A DNA stretch of 64,000 nt from JAIOZK01 sp964468645 (lineage in GTDB: Bacteria > Bacteroidota > Bacteroidia > Bacteroidales > JAIOZK01). The stretch is taken from assembly GCA_964468645.1 (NCBI GenBank), contig CAYXUU010000001.1, forward strand, positions 62,001-126,000, in the 5' to 3' direction. The translations under genes and the position numbers were made by a program. Shown here in pieces: positions 1 through 8,282 of the stretch (positions are counted from its first letter, which is position 1; the number at the start of each line of letters is the position of its first letter). The notes beneath the pieces were generated by a model. It worked only from the letters and a program-made list of their open reading frames with translations. It made no database searches and was not told the DNA's origin.

Positions 1-1
1 A

Positions 2-208
2 CTATTTGTTCTTATCCTTTATCTCTTTCTGATCATCTTCCTGATCTTCATCCTTGGGATTAACACCATCTTTAAATTCACGGATACCCTTACCTAAACC
101 CTTCATCAATTCGGGTATTTTCCTCCCACCAAAAAGCAGAAGCACGATAACCAGGATAATTACAATTTGCCAGGGGCCGATGATACCTAGTAGTATTGAG
201 AGGTTCAT
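2..208 (-). CDS. tatA: Sec-independent protein translocase TatA/TatE family
   Basis: Small pore-forming subunit of the twin-arginine translocase, which moves folded proteins across the inner membrane. The 68-residue product has one N-terminal hydrophobic helix, the typical FGG.KIPEL hinge and amphipathic helix (GGRKIPELMKGLGKGIREFK), then a charged Asp/Lys-rich tail. The reading frame is open 12 codons further up to a TTG, but the ATG at 206-208 gives the usual TatA length and is preferred. A -7 box lies 25 bp upstream. No tatC is present here. A likely client in this window is the Tat-signal iron-sulfur protein at 45527-46471. Stop codon is at 2-4, so the gene is complete. Confidence 0.93.
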   Translation of the reverse strand: MNLSILLGIIGPWQIVIILVIVLLLFGGRKIPELMKGLGKGIREFKDGVNPKDEDQEDDQKEIKDKNK

Positions 209-233
209 TTTATTAAATTTCTGTATTTTGATG

Positions 234-241
234 CAAAGATA
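234..241 (-). promoter_or_regulatory. Bacteroidota -7 promoter box for tatA
   Basis: TATCTTTG on the minus strand matches the Bacteroidota -7 consensus TAnnTTTG and lies 25 bp before the tatA ATG. It forms a divergent pair with the box at 255-262. No clear -33 TTG element at the usual spacing was seen. Confidence 0.6.
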
Positions 242-254
242 CAAAAATCAATCC

Positions 255-262
255 TATCTTTG
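255..262 (+). promoter_or_regulatory. Bacteroidota -7 promoter box for the deiminase-like gene
   Basis: TATCTTTG on the plus strand matches TAnnTTTG, 19 bp before the ATG at 282. The two divergent boxes are only about 13 bp apart, so the two promoters probably compete for RNA polymerase. Confidence 0.6.
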
Positions 263-281
263 ATTTATCAAAATTAGCGGT

Positions 282-2339
282 ATGAAAACAGCGATAATTG
301 CACCTTTAATGTTTTTAGTGATAATTTTTACATTCAATCAGGGTTATTCACAGGATGATGTTCCATGGTATATTAAAGCACATTATTTATCGGAAGATGA
401 AGTTTTGAGAAGTGGTGAAGTGGGAAGGGATTTTTTTTGGACCCCTCCGCCCCCAGCTCCGGTCCGGAATGTGGCTGAATTTGAAAGAATGCAAAGTGTT
501 TTGATCCGTTACCCTTTTGGAATTCCGGTAAGTGTTATTGTTGAAATGGCAGAAGATTGCATGGTAACAACGCTGGTTGCCAATGGTTCTCAGGAAAACA
601 CCGTACGTAACATATATACGCAGAATGGAGTTAACCTGGCGAACTGCGAGTTTCTTCATGCACAAACCAATTCCTACTGGACAAGAGATTATGGCCCGTG
701 GTTTGTCATTAACGGGCTGGGTGAATTCGGCATTACCAATTTTCCGTACAACCGGCCACGCCCTAACGACAATGATGTGCCTATTGTAGTGGCAGAGTAT
801 CTGGATATTGAGCTTTATGGCATGGATTTGATCCACACCGGTGGTAACTATATGACTGACGGCATGGGAATATCAGCTTCTACTACGCTTGTAATGGAAG
901 AAAACGAAGACCTCACTGTTGAAGATATCGACAGCCTTGTATATGATTATCTAGGTGTTGAAACCTATCATTTAATTGAAGATCCATTACATGAACCTCC
1001 ACAAAATCCTATTGAACACATAGATTGCTGGGGAAAATTCCTTGATATAGATAAAGTACTTATAGGACAGGTTCCGGAAACTGATTACAGGTATGAGGAT
1101 TTTGAGGAAATTGCCACCTACTTTTCAGGGCAGAATTGTTCTTATGGTTATCCGTATCAGGTTTACAGGGTGCAAACTCCCGGCAATTATCCCAATACGC
1201 CCTATACTAATTCCCTGATTTTAAACGAAAAAGTATTTGTTCCTCTCACAGGCCATAATCTGGATGATGAAGCAATAACTGCTTATGAAAATGCCATGCC
1301 CGGATATGAAATTGTTGGGGTTGAATATAATGGCTGGTATAATTCAGATGCTTTACATTGCAGGGCAAAAGGCGTCGCCGATTTAGGAATGCTGTACATA
1401 AAACATTTGCCACTTTATGGGCAGATACCTTTTGAGGAAGAGGGCTATACAATTTCAGCTATTGTCAGGCCTTACAGCGGTGAAGCGCTTTATCCTGATT
1501 CTATAAGGGTATATTACCAGGTGAATGGTGGTGTATATGCCAGTGAGATTATGACACAGGTATTTGGGTATCGTTATGAAGCGACCATACCTTCCAAACC
1601 CATCGGATCTGAAATATCCTATTATATTTTTGCTGCAGATGAATCGGGACGGAGTGAAACACATCCTTTCATTGGCAAAGCCGATCCTCATGTGTTTACA
1701 ATTACAGACCCGCTCCTGCCTGATGTAACTGTAGATCCCGACACACTATTATTCCTTACGGTACAACAATGCCTCGATGGGCAGGATGTGATCGTTTCTA
1801 ACCAGAATGCCGATACCAGTGTGAATATCAACTATATTAACAATGAAGATAACGATGTGTTTAACTGGTATATTGATCCCTGGAGTATTACCTTCCCGTA
1901 TTTACTTGAACCAGGGGATTCGCTTACATTAACTGTTAAGATTGCACTTCCTGCAGCAACTGTTGGTAATATACTTTACGACACCCTTTTTATAGAAACA
2001 GATGCCTCAACACATCAAACATTTATCGGTTTTGATGAAGACCTGGTCGGCATGAATGAAATACATGAAACAATAGAATCCAGGATATACCCGAACCCGT
2101 TTTCAAATGACGTTACAATAGCATTTGAAATACATGAAAGACAGGAAGTAAGTATTGCAGTGTTTGACCTGACCGGTAAGATGGTTAAAAAACTATCGAA
2201 GGGATATTATAGCAGTGGCAAACATACTGTTGAATGGGATGGGAAAAATTCAATAAATTCAGAGGTTGTTAAAGGTTTTTATATGATAAGGATAGAAACC
2301 TCCGGTGATCATTATTTCAGCAAGATCTTGAAAATGTAA
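282..2339 (+). CDS. Secreted peptidylarginine/agmatine deiminase-like protein with T9SS sorting domain
   Basis: 685 residues: signal peptide (about 1-23), PAD_porph/agmatine deiminase fold (about 60-385), a linker with beta-rich segments, and a C-terminal T9SS type A domain (about 610-685) starting at IYPNPF. Guanidino-group-modifying family hallmarks are present: WTRDYGPW (133-140), HTGGN (185-189), the HID catalytic pair (246-248) and a catalytic Cys at 361 in ALHCRAKG. The family hydrolyses agmatine, free arginine or peptidyl-arginine to citrulline-type products. The signal peptide and sorting domain place it on the surface or outside the cell, as for the Porphyromonas PPAD enzyme, but the substrate cannot be fixed from sequence. 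It is transcribed alone and divergently from tatA. Confidence 0.88.
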   Translation: MKTAIIAPLMFLVIIFTFNQGYSQDDVPWYIKAHYLSEDEVLRSGEVGRDFFWTPPPPAPVRNVAEFERMQSVLIRYPFGIPVSVIVEMAEDCMVTTLVANGSQENTVRNIYTQNGVNLANCEFLHAQTNSYWTRDYGPWFVINGLGEFGITNFPYNRPRPNDNDVPIVVAEYLDIELYGMDLIHTGGNYMTDGMGISASTTLVMEENEDLTVEDIDSLVYDYLGVETYHLIEDPLHEPPQNPIEHIDCWGKFLDIDKVLIGQVPETDYRYEDFEEIATYFSGQNCSYGYPYQVYRVQTPGNYPNTPYTNSLILNEKVFVPLTGHNLDDEAITAYENAMPGYEIVGVEYNGWYNSDALHCRAKGVADLGMLYIKHLPLYGQIPFEEEGYTISAIVRPYSGEALYPDSIRVYYQVNGGVYASEIMTQVFGYRYEATIPSKPIGSEISYYIFAADESGRSETHPFIGKADPHVFTITDPLLPDVTVDPDTLLFLTVQQCLDGQDVIVSNQNADTSVNINYINNEDNDVFNWYIDPWSITFPYLLEPGDSLTLTVKIALPAATVGNILYDTLFIETDASTHQTFIGFDEDLVGMNEIHETIESRIYPNPFSNDVTIAFEIHERQEVSIAVFDLTGKMVKKLSKGYYSSGKHTVEWDGKNSINSEVVKGFYMIRIETSGDHYFSKILKM

Positions 2340-2344
2340 CAGCT

Positions 2345-3988
2345 TTAAATAATCAGGGCAGAATCCAGGTCTTCACTTTTAAAGGGTTTAATAATATAAT
2401 CGTCCATACCTATTTTCAGGCAATGGTCACGATCTTCTTTTGAGACATTTGCAGTAATGGCAACGATTTTGACTTTACTCTTTATATGCTTTTCCTTCTC
2501 CAGTTTTCTGATTTCTTTGGTTGCCGTAATACCATCCATTACAGGCATCTGGATATCCATAAGAATAAGATCATATTTATTCTTCTTAAACATTTCAACA
2601 GCCATCTTGCCATTCACTGCTATTTCAACATCATGGCCCAGTTGTTTTAAGCTGGCCATAAGTACTTTCTGGTTGATGAAATTATCTTCGGCAACAAGTA
2701 TGGTCAACCTGTCGTCATCTTTTTCTGATTCATCTGAAACCTTTTGCATTGGTTTGGGTTGCGGGCTGATACCCTGCCCAAAAACAACGGTAAACCAGAA
2801 AACGGAACCTTTGCCTGGTTCACTTTCAACTCCGATTTCACCACCCAGCAAATGAACAAGCTTTCTGCAAATCACAAGGCCCAATCCACTTCCGCCATAA
2901 GTTTTTGTCAATGCAGACTTACCCTGTCTGAGTTCTTCAAAAATTCCCTCACGATGTCTTTTGGTCATTCCAATTCCGGTATCAATAACTTTGAAAAGCA
3001 ACTTGCTTCCTTTATGATTCTCCGAATGTTTTTCAACAGAGAGGGTAATGCTTCCTTTTTTTGTGAACTTCAGGGCATTGTTTAGTAAATGGAGAAAGAT
3101 CTGTTTAAGCCTGAAAACATCACCTTTAAGAAATTTTGGAACCCCTGGTTTAATCTCTACAAAAAACTTAAGGTTTTTCTCTCTCGATTTATGGGCATGT
3201 TTACGTTCGATTTCGTTTAATACCTCAATAATATTGAAATTGTTTTGATCCAAAGCAATATGCCCTGTTTCTATTTCAGTGATATCAACAACATCATTAA
3301 CTATTGAAAGTAGATTGTTGGCAGAGAGTTCAATAATTTCAATAAATTCATACTGCTCCTGATTCATAGGGGATTCTTTCAGGAGGGTCGAAGTGCCAAG
3401 GATTCCATTCAGGGGAGTTCTGATCTCACGCGTTAGCTTGGCAATGAACTCTGAACGGGTTCGGGCAATTTCTTCGGCTTCTTTTTTGGTAGCAACAAGG
3501 TCTTTTTCAATTCGTTGTTTTTCTTTGATTTCATGCTGTAGTTTTTTCTCTGCCAGTTTCTCTGAAGTGATATCCCTGTCAACTCCCCGGTAACCAATAA
3601 GAATACCAGCTTCATTATAAATAGGTATTCCATTGGTCAGCAGACAAACCTTCCTTCCATCTTTTGTCAGGTTCCAGTTAACCCGGTTAATAATGGGTTT
3701 TTCTGTGCTGATGATCTTTTCTATCTCTTTTTTAAGTCTGCTACGTTCTTCAGGAAGAAAAAGGTCGTAAACATATTTGCCAATAATCCCCTTTACTTCG
3801 TATCCTAATATTTCTTTAATCTGACCGGAGGTAAATGTAAAAATCCCTTTTGTGTCAATTTCCCAGATCCAGTCGTTTGAGATAAGCAAAATATCTTTTA
3901 GAATAGAATCTTCAGAAGAATTTAATGCATTCAATGAAGTCATTTTTTCTTTTCTTTCTGAAGTATTGCCTGCTGTTTGCTTCTTCAT
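2345..3988 (-). CDS. Hybrid sensor histidine kinase (PAS-HisKA-HATPase-REC) with substituted phospho-acceptor His
   Basis: 547 residues, no membrane segment, so probably cytosolic. Order: PAS (about 28-140), coiled-coil linker, HisKA (about 178-245), HATPase with N box (NNALKFT), G1 (DTGIGM) and G2 (GGSGLGL), then a receiver domain (about 428-545) with the phospho-Asp motif LMDIQMP and conserved Lys in IIKPF. The H box should read SHEIRTPLN; here it is LTREIRTPLNG, with Arg187 (codon CGT, complement of 3428-3430) where His (CAT) belongs. Autophosphorylation on this residue should therefore be impossible, although ATP-binding and receiver motifs look intact. It ends 5 bp from the convergent deiminase gene. 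It may act as a scaffold, heterodimer partner or phosphatase, or be early decay. Confidence 0.9.
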   Translation of the reverse strand: MKKQTAGNTSERKEKMTSLNALNSSEDSILKDILLISNDWIWEIDTKGIFTFTSGQIKEILGYEVKGIIGKYVYDLFLPEERSRLKKEIEKIISTEKPIINRVNWNLTKDGRKVCLLTNGIPIYNEAGILIGYRGVDRDITSEKLAEKKLQHEIKEKQRIEKDLVATKKEAEEIARTRSEFIAKLTREIRTPLNGILGTSTLLKESPMNQEQYEFIEIIELSANNLLSIVNDVVDITEIETGHIALDQNNFNIIEVLNEIERKHAHKSREKNLKFFVEIKPGVPKFLKGDVFRLKQIFLHLLNNALKFTKKGSITLSVEKHSENHKGSKLLFKVIDTGIGMTKRHREGIFEELRQGKSALTKTYGGSGLGLVICRKLVHLLGGEIGVESEPGKGSVFWFTVVFGQGISPQPKPMQKVSDESEKDDDRLTILVAEDNFINQKVLMASLKQLGHDVEIAVNGKMAVEMFKKNKYDLILMDIQMPVMDGITATKEIRKLEKEKHIKSKVKIVAITANVSKEDRDHCLKIGMDDYIIKPFKSEDLDSALII

Positions 3989-4102
3989 GGTGATTCAGGA
4001 TCTCAGATTACAAAGAAGGAAATGATGATCGTTAAAATGATGGTAATGATCCAGATGACTGTTTTTTCCCTGTTGGATAATTTCTCCATATTTCACAAAT
4101 AT

Positions 4103-4146
4103 AAAAAAAAGACAACAAGTCATATTTATAACTGCTGTCTTTTTTA
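4103..4146 (-). terminator. Hairpin with A/T tracts (bidirectional terminator shape)
   Basis: The arms AAAAAAGACAACA and TGCTGTCTTTTTT pair with one mismatch around a 15-base AT-rich loop. On the minus strand the stem is followed by a run of T. It lies just downstream of the TPR gene ending at 4163 and upstream of the histidine kinase start at 3988, so it should isolate the two. Confidence 0.75.
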
Positions 4147-4162
4147 TATAATTTGCTGTTAT

Positions 4163-5131
4163 TTATTCGCATTGTAATTCAACCTCAACCTTATGCTTTG
4201 CAGCAGCAGCATTGGGACCGGATATAACATTTTTAAATGCGTCACAGGCTGATGGGCCATTGCCTTTTCCTTCAAAAGCGCGTCCAAGCTCAAAGTAAAG
4301 ATTTGAAGCATCATTCGATTCATTTTCAATACCATTGCTGGCAGCTTCCACGGCCTTATCCCAGTTTGAAAGGCTGTTGTAGGAGACCGCCAGATAATAA
4401 TAAGCATCTCCTGTTGGTTCACCATATTCAAAGGCGTTGGTGATATTATTGACAGCACCATTAAAATCGCTTGCCTGAAGGTTTTGTACCCCGAGGTTAA
4501 AATAATATTTAAAAGCAACATCTATTGCCTGTCCAACATATTTATCATTTGCAGGCCCTGTATTGATACACCTGTCGATGGCCTCTTTCATTTTTGCTTC
4601 ATCACCCTGTGATTTGTAAACCAGGGCCTGTCCCAGGATTGATTTGGTATTGCCCGGATCAATAGCCAGCGACATATCGAAATAATTCAATGCCTTTTCA
4701 TAATCTTCCTTTTTCCAGCTCGACATTCCAAAAGATGAATAAAAAACAGCCAGGTAATTTTCAGCTTTTGCCTTGGTGTCAGTATCATTCACCAGTTCAG
4801 CATATTTTGAAGCTTCTTTAAAACTGGCAATGGCTGCATTATAGTCTTTCGCTTTATAGTTGTTGATTCCTGAATTCAGGTATTGCTTGGCCAGTTGTTG
4901 TGTCGCTTTTAACTTAAGGTCTTCACCTTCGGCACCAAGCTGGTCACAAAGCTGGATGCAATTTAAATGAAACTGGATGGCCTGCTCAAAATTACCGGCC
5001 TTAGTAGCTTCCACACCCTTATTATACGCTTCTCCGGCCTCATTGATGGTTTGTGAAAAGCTGACAACTGAAAAAAGCAATAAAAAGGAAACAAAAAGCG
5101 ACCTCATAGATTTTATTTTCATAACGTTCAT
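4163..5131 (-). CDS. Secreted tetratricopeptide repeat protein
   Basis: 322 residues with an N-terminal signal peptide ending near SFSQ. The remainder is built of TPR helices, for example NFEQAIQFHLNCIQL, DYNAAIASFKEASKYA, DYEKALNYFDMSLAIDPGN and NWDKAVEAASNGIE. TPR proteins of this kind act as periplasmic or outer-membrane-associated protein-protein scaffolds; no catalytic motif is present. Three in-frame ATGs (5129-5131, 5120-5122, 5105-5107) could start it; the second or third gives a more standard signal peptide. The gene is monocistronic, with a -7 box at 5170-5177 and a terminator hairpin at 4103-4146. The specific partner is unknown. Confidence 0.8.
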   Translation of the reverse strand: MNVMKIKSMRSLFVSFLLLFSVVSFSQTINEAGEAYNKGVEATKAGNFEQAIQFHLNCIQLCDQLGAEGEDLKLKATQQLAKQYLNSGINNYKAKDYNAAIASFKEASKYAELVNDTDTKAKAENYLAVFYSSFGMSSWKKEDYEKALNYFDMSLAIDPGNTKSILGQALVYKSQGDEAKMKEAIDRCINTGPANDKYVGQAIDVAFKYYFNLGVQNLQASDFNGAVNNITNAFEYGEPTGDAYYYLAVSYNSLSNWDKAVEAASNGIENESNDASNLYFELGRAFEGKGNGPSACDAFKNVISGPNAAAAKHKVEVELQCE

Positions 5132-5169
5132 AGTATTATATAGTTTGGTTAATAATCCTGATAAAAATG

Positions 5170-5177
5170 CAAATATA
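5170..5177 (-). promoter_or_regulatory. -7 promoter box for the TPR gene
   Basis: TATATTTG (minus strand) fits TAnnTTTG and lies 38 bp before the first ATG at 5131. Confidence 0.5.
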
Positions 5178-5282
5178 ATAAGTTCATTATTTAATGGGTC
5201 TTTTACAGCCGATTAAATTGCCTCAACTAGTTCGGATTAACTTTTCATTACAAAATTTAAGCCAGAAAAAAAGCTTGAGAAT

Positions 5283-6626
5283 TTAGAAAAGGTTATTGAT
5301 TCCGACATATAATCCGCTCGAGCCATCTCGTTTATCTGCAGCTATTCCAAAATCAACAGCAATTATAAAATTTTCGTTAATACCAATTCTTAGTCCTGCC
5401 CCGTAGCCAATATGCAGTGATTCAGCCCACGGGTCAAAATAATGATCGAATTCAATGTTTACCGGCAGGTAAGCTCTGTAATTAATATCCCTTGTTACCA
5501 TGCCGGCATCAATAAATCCGGTTAATCCGAGATATACGTTTTGCTTCCAGACAATACCTTCAAGCATTTTCCATCTAATTTCAAAATTACAATAGGCAAT
5601 ACCATCGCCAACAATCCTGTTTCTGTGTATACCCCTGAGTGTTCTTGCCCCTCCCAGTCCGTCAAATTTTGTGGTTGTAGAAAATGAATTGATCATTACA
5701 GGCTGTAGATAGTAGGGGGTATGTCCATCGATGGTAGTTTGATACCCTAACCTGTAAGCCGCAATAACTTTATTATAAAGAATGGGGATATATTGCCGGT
5801 GAATCAGGGAAACTTTTGTATAGGCAAAATCGTCATTGAACAAAAACCGTGGTGCCGTCATGAAAACAACCTCCGACCAGATTCCTTTATTTGGGCTGGC
5901 CTCAAAATCCCTTGAGTCAAAAACAATCCCAAACTTTAAAAATTTTCCCGACCCCCCTTTGCTTTCATCTTCAGGGATAATCTCCCATTCATTATACCTG
6001 TCGTATAGCAAAGGGACATCCGGCAGCTTATCTTCTTCACTTTTTCCTTTATTTATTTTATCAATATCAACGGTATTCATCTCAAAGTTCATATAAGTAA
6101 ATCCCGTAAGCCATCTTAATCTGTTTCCAATAAGATTTCCCTGGAAATCGGCCAGCATCCGCAATATCCTTCTTTGCTGCCTGTAAAACATTCTTGAGAT
6201 ATATTCGTCGGAACCATCTTCTTCAAATGGTCTGTAATAAACCGCATCATAACCATTAAAGCCATAAAAATTCAGTGCCTTTTCGGTAAGGTAACTTACA
6301 TCAGCAGTTATTCTGATGTTTCCGGGAATAAGGTGTTTGGAATCATAAAACAACTGGTTTACACCGCCACCTTTGGTGAACCGGCTTACCTCAAGAAGAA
6401 TTGTGTGGCGATATTCGGGATACGTAGAACCATCGCCATAGCTGAATAGGTTAACAAGTACACCATATTGAAAACCCATATCCGAATCAAATGCAACGAT
6501 AGGTAATCCGCCAAAAGTCCAACCCGTTCTGCATGTCGGATCCTGTGAAAGATCGGCACTGTCAATTTGTGCGAAAACACCGGGAAGGAGAAAACATATC
6601 AGCACGCAGGTTAAAAAAGTTTTCAT
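5283..6626 (-). CDS. BamA/TamA-family outer-membrane beta-barrel protein
   Basis: 447 residues with a signal peptide (cleavage after about residue 19, GVFA-Q), then alternating beta strands typical of the bacterial surface antigen (Omp85-type) barrel and a C-terminal aromatic residue (INNLF). The FDGLGGARTLRGIHRNRIVGDG segment matches the conserved (G)G...(L)RG loop 6 region of the Omp85 barrel (VRGY/F in BamA). There are no POTRA repeats, so this is a barrel-only member. The ATG overlaps the TGA of the upstream symporter gene (ATGA, 6623-6626), which indicates translational coupling and perhaps a shared nutrient-uptake role. The substrate or insertion partner is unknown. Confidence 0.8.
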   Translation of the reverse strand: MKTFLTCVLICFLLPGVFAQIDSADLSQDPTCRTGWTFGGLPIVAFDSDMGFQYGVLVNLFSYGDGSTYPEYRHTILLEVSRFTKGGGVNQLFYDSKHLIPGNIRITADVSYLTEKALNFYGFNGYDAVYYRPFEEDGSDEYISRMFYRQQRRILRMLADFQGNLIGNRLRWLTGFTYMNFEMNTVDIDKINKGKSEEDKLPDVPLLYDRYNEWEIIPEDESKGGSGKFLKFGIVFDSRDFEASPNKGIWSEVVFMTAPRFLFNDDFAYTKVSLIHRQYIPILYNKVIAAYRLGYQTTIDGHTPYYLQPVMINSFSTTTKFDGLGGARTLRGIHRNRIVGDGIAYCNFEIRWKMLEGIVWKQNVYLGLTGFIDAGMVTRDINYRAYLPVNIEFDHYFDPWAESLHIGYGAGLRIGINENFIIAVDFGIAADKRDGSSGLYVGINNLF

Positions 6627-8038
6627 TTTACAATTTTAAAATTGATTAATAATTGAGTCATCACCAGGAACAGGAAAGAGATTACAATAGATCCAATTGC
6701 CAGATCGGCATTATTCTTAAAGAATTCTGTTGGATTAGGTTTAAGGGAGGCGATAATTACCAGTATAAAAACATAGATAATCCCACTGAAGAAACTCACC
6801 AGTGCAGATTTATGATTTATCTTAAAATGAAATGAGGCTATGGCCGCAGGTATAATTGTAAATCCCAGCCCGGTGATAAACACGATTACCGCAACCAGGT
6901 CCCTGAAGTGCCATGCAAAAAGAAATCCCAGGAGGGAAAAAACCACGATGAATATTCTGGTCCGTACCATTAATTGACGGTTTGTCAGTTGTTTTTTAGA
7001 AAATCGTCCAAGAAAATCCACCGACACGCTGGAAGCCAGCACAAATATCTGTGTATCGGCCGAACTCATAATAGCAGCAAATATCAAAACCAATCCGGCA
7101 CTGATGAATTGTTCCGGAAGTAAAATCGTAAGGCCTTCAGCAAAGGCATGTTTGGGTTCCAGATCGGGGAGGTTATAATGCGCAGCCAGCCCGATTAGTG
7201 TAATGGCAACCCCGGTTACAACAGATAATATTGCTGAGCCGATAAAGCCATTTTTAACAACCCGGGGTGATTTTGCCGCATAAACCCGCTGCCAGTATTC
7301 TGCAGATTGGAATATTATGAAAATACCAAAAGCAATAAAAGCGATGGTCATTCCGGTATTCATTTTGCCAAAATTTACCATTTCTATTGCGGTACCCCGT
7401 TTTTCACCAAGCAATATAAATCCCAGAAAAACAAACAATACAAAAAGGACAATATACTGAAAAATATCAGTTTTGATTACGCTTTTAAATCCGCCTGCAA
7501 AAAGGTAAATGGATATAATTACAGCAGCGAAGAAAAGGGCTGTCTCATATGACCAGCCACTGATACTGGCCAGGATACTGCTGCCTGCAATAAACTGGTT
7601 CAATAGCATCCCGAAATAAACGATAAACAAAATGATTGCTGAAACCAGGCCAACAGATTTATTGAACTTATGATAAAACCAGTCTGAAAATGTATAAAAG
7701 GATTTAATCTTACCAGCTTCCCTCAATTTAAGCGCGTAAGGAATAAAAACCAGAAAGCCTATCGATGTACCGATAAATACAGCAATGGCCGAAACGCCAA
7801 ACTGATAAACATAGGCAGTATATGCCACAATTGCAGCACCTCCCACATAACTGGCAACTACTGAAGTAATAAAACCCCATGTGTTAAGTTGCCTTCCGGC
7901 AATCATATAATCATCATCTTTCTGTTTCCGCGAACTCCAGAAACCTATTCCAATGCATACCAGGGCATATAAAACCAATAAGGCAATATCAAGGGTGGAA
8001 AGTTTGGAGGATGAGGAAAGGTCATTGATGATGTCCAT
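6623..8038 (-). CDS. Sodium:solute symporter (SSS family)
   Basis: 471 residues with about 13 hydrophobic helices and the Solute:Sodium Symporter fold. Visible landmarks are the helix 2-3 segment RQLNTWGFITSVVASYVGG and the segment FAAIMSSADTQIFVLASS, which matches the conserved helix 8 Na+-site region (SSADT). Members import sugars, amino acids, nucleosides or organic acids with Na+; the substrate cannot be told. It is the first gene of a two-gene unit, with a -7 box at 8056-8063, and overlaps the outer-membrane barrel gene by 4 bp. Its promoter region borders the REP array that starts at about 8085. Confidence 0.9.
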   Translation of the reverse strand: MDIINDLSSSSKLSTLDIALLVLYALVCIGIGFWSSRKQKDDDYMIAGRQLNTWGFITSVVASYVGGAAIVAYTAYVYQFGVSAIAVFIGTSIGFLVFIPYALKLREAGKIKSFYTFSDWFYHKFNKSVGLVSAIILFIVYFGMLLNQFIAGSSILASISGWSYETALFFAAVIISIYLFAGGFKSVIKTDIFQYIVLFVLFVFLGFILLGEKRGTAIEMVNFGKMNTGMTIAFIAFGIFIIFQSAEYWQRVYAAKSPRVVKNGFIGSAILSVVTGVAITLIGLAAHYNLPDLEPKHAFAEGLTILLPEQFISAGLVLIFAAIMSSADTQIFVLASSVSVDFLGRFSKKQLTNRQLMVRTRIFIVVFSLLGFLFAWHFRDLVAVIVFITGLGFTIIPAAIASFHFKINHKSALVSFFSGIIYVFILVIIASLKPNPTEFFKNNADLAIGSIVISFLFLVMTQLLINFKIVK

Positions 8039-8055
8039 TGAAACCTTGTTTCAAC

Positions 8056-8063
8056 CAAAAATA
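8056..8063 (-). promoter_or_regulatory. -7 promoter box for the symporter/barrel unit
   Basis: TATTTTTG on the minus strand fits TAnnTTTG, 17 bp before the ATG at 8038. The first REP palindrome begins about 22 bp further upstream. Confidence 0.5.
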
Positions 8064-8084
8064 ATAAATGTTATTGATATACTT

Positions 8085-8271
8085 CTGATCGGATGACTAA
8101 GGTTCATCCGACCAGTTGGACTTGGTCTATATTTTACTGGTCCGATGACCCGGAGTCATCGGATCAGGGAAGTAGTTCTTTTCTGTCACTGATCGGATGA
8201 CTTAAGATCATCCGACCAGTCAATCCATGTCCTCCTTTACTGATCTAATGAACTTAGAGTTTTCGGATCAG
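8085..8271. repeat. REP/BIME-like palindrome array, left cluster (4 copies)
   Basis: Four palindromes of about 30-33 bp at 8085-8116 (type A), 8136-8167 (type B), 8188-8220 (A) and 8239-8271 (B, degenerate). Type A has the stem GGATGA/TCATCC; type B read on the other strand has CGATGA/TCATCG. Both have a CTGATC-type outer arm on one side and CTGGTC on the other, and A and B face opposite ways. The A-B spacer at 8117-8135 recurs nearly identically at 9268-9286. The layout is that of bacterial interspersed mosaic elements mobilised by RAYT proteins. Confidence 0.92.
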
Positions 8272-8282
8272 AATATATCCCA

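Noticed and set aside
387..836. 149-codon ORF antisense to the deiminase-like gene
   Set aside because: Lies wholly within a clearly coding region and has no recognisable domain.
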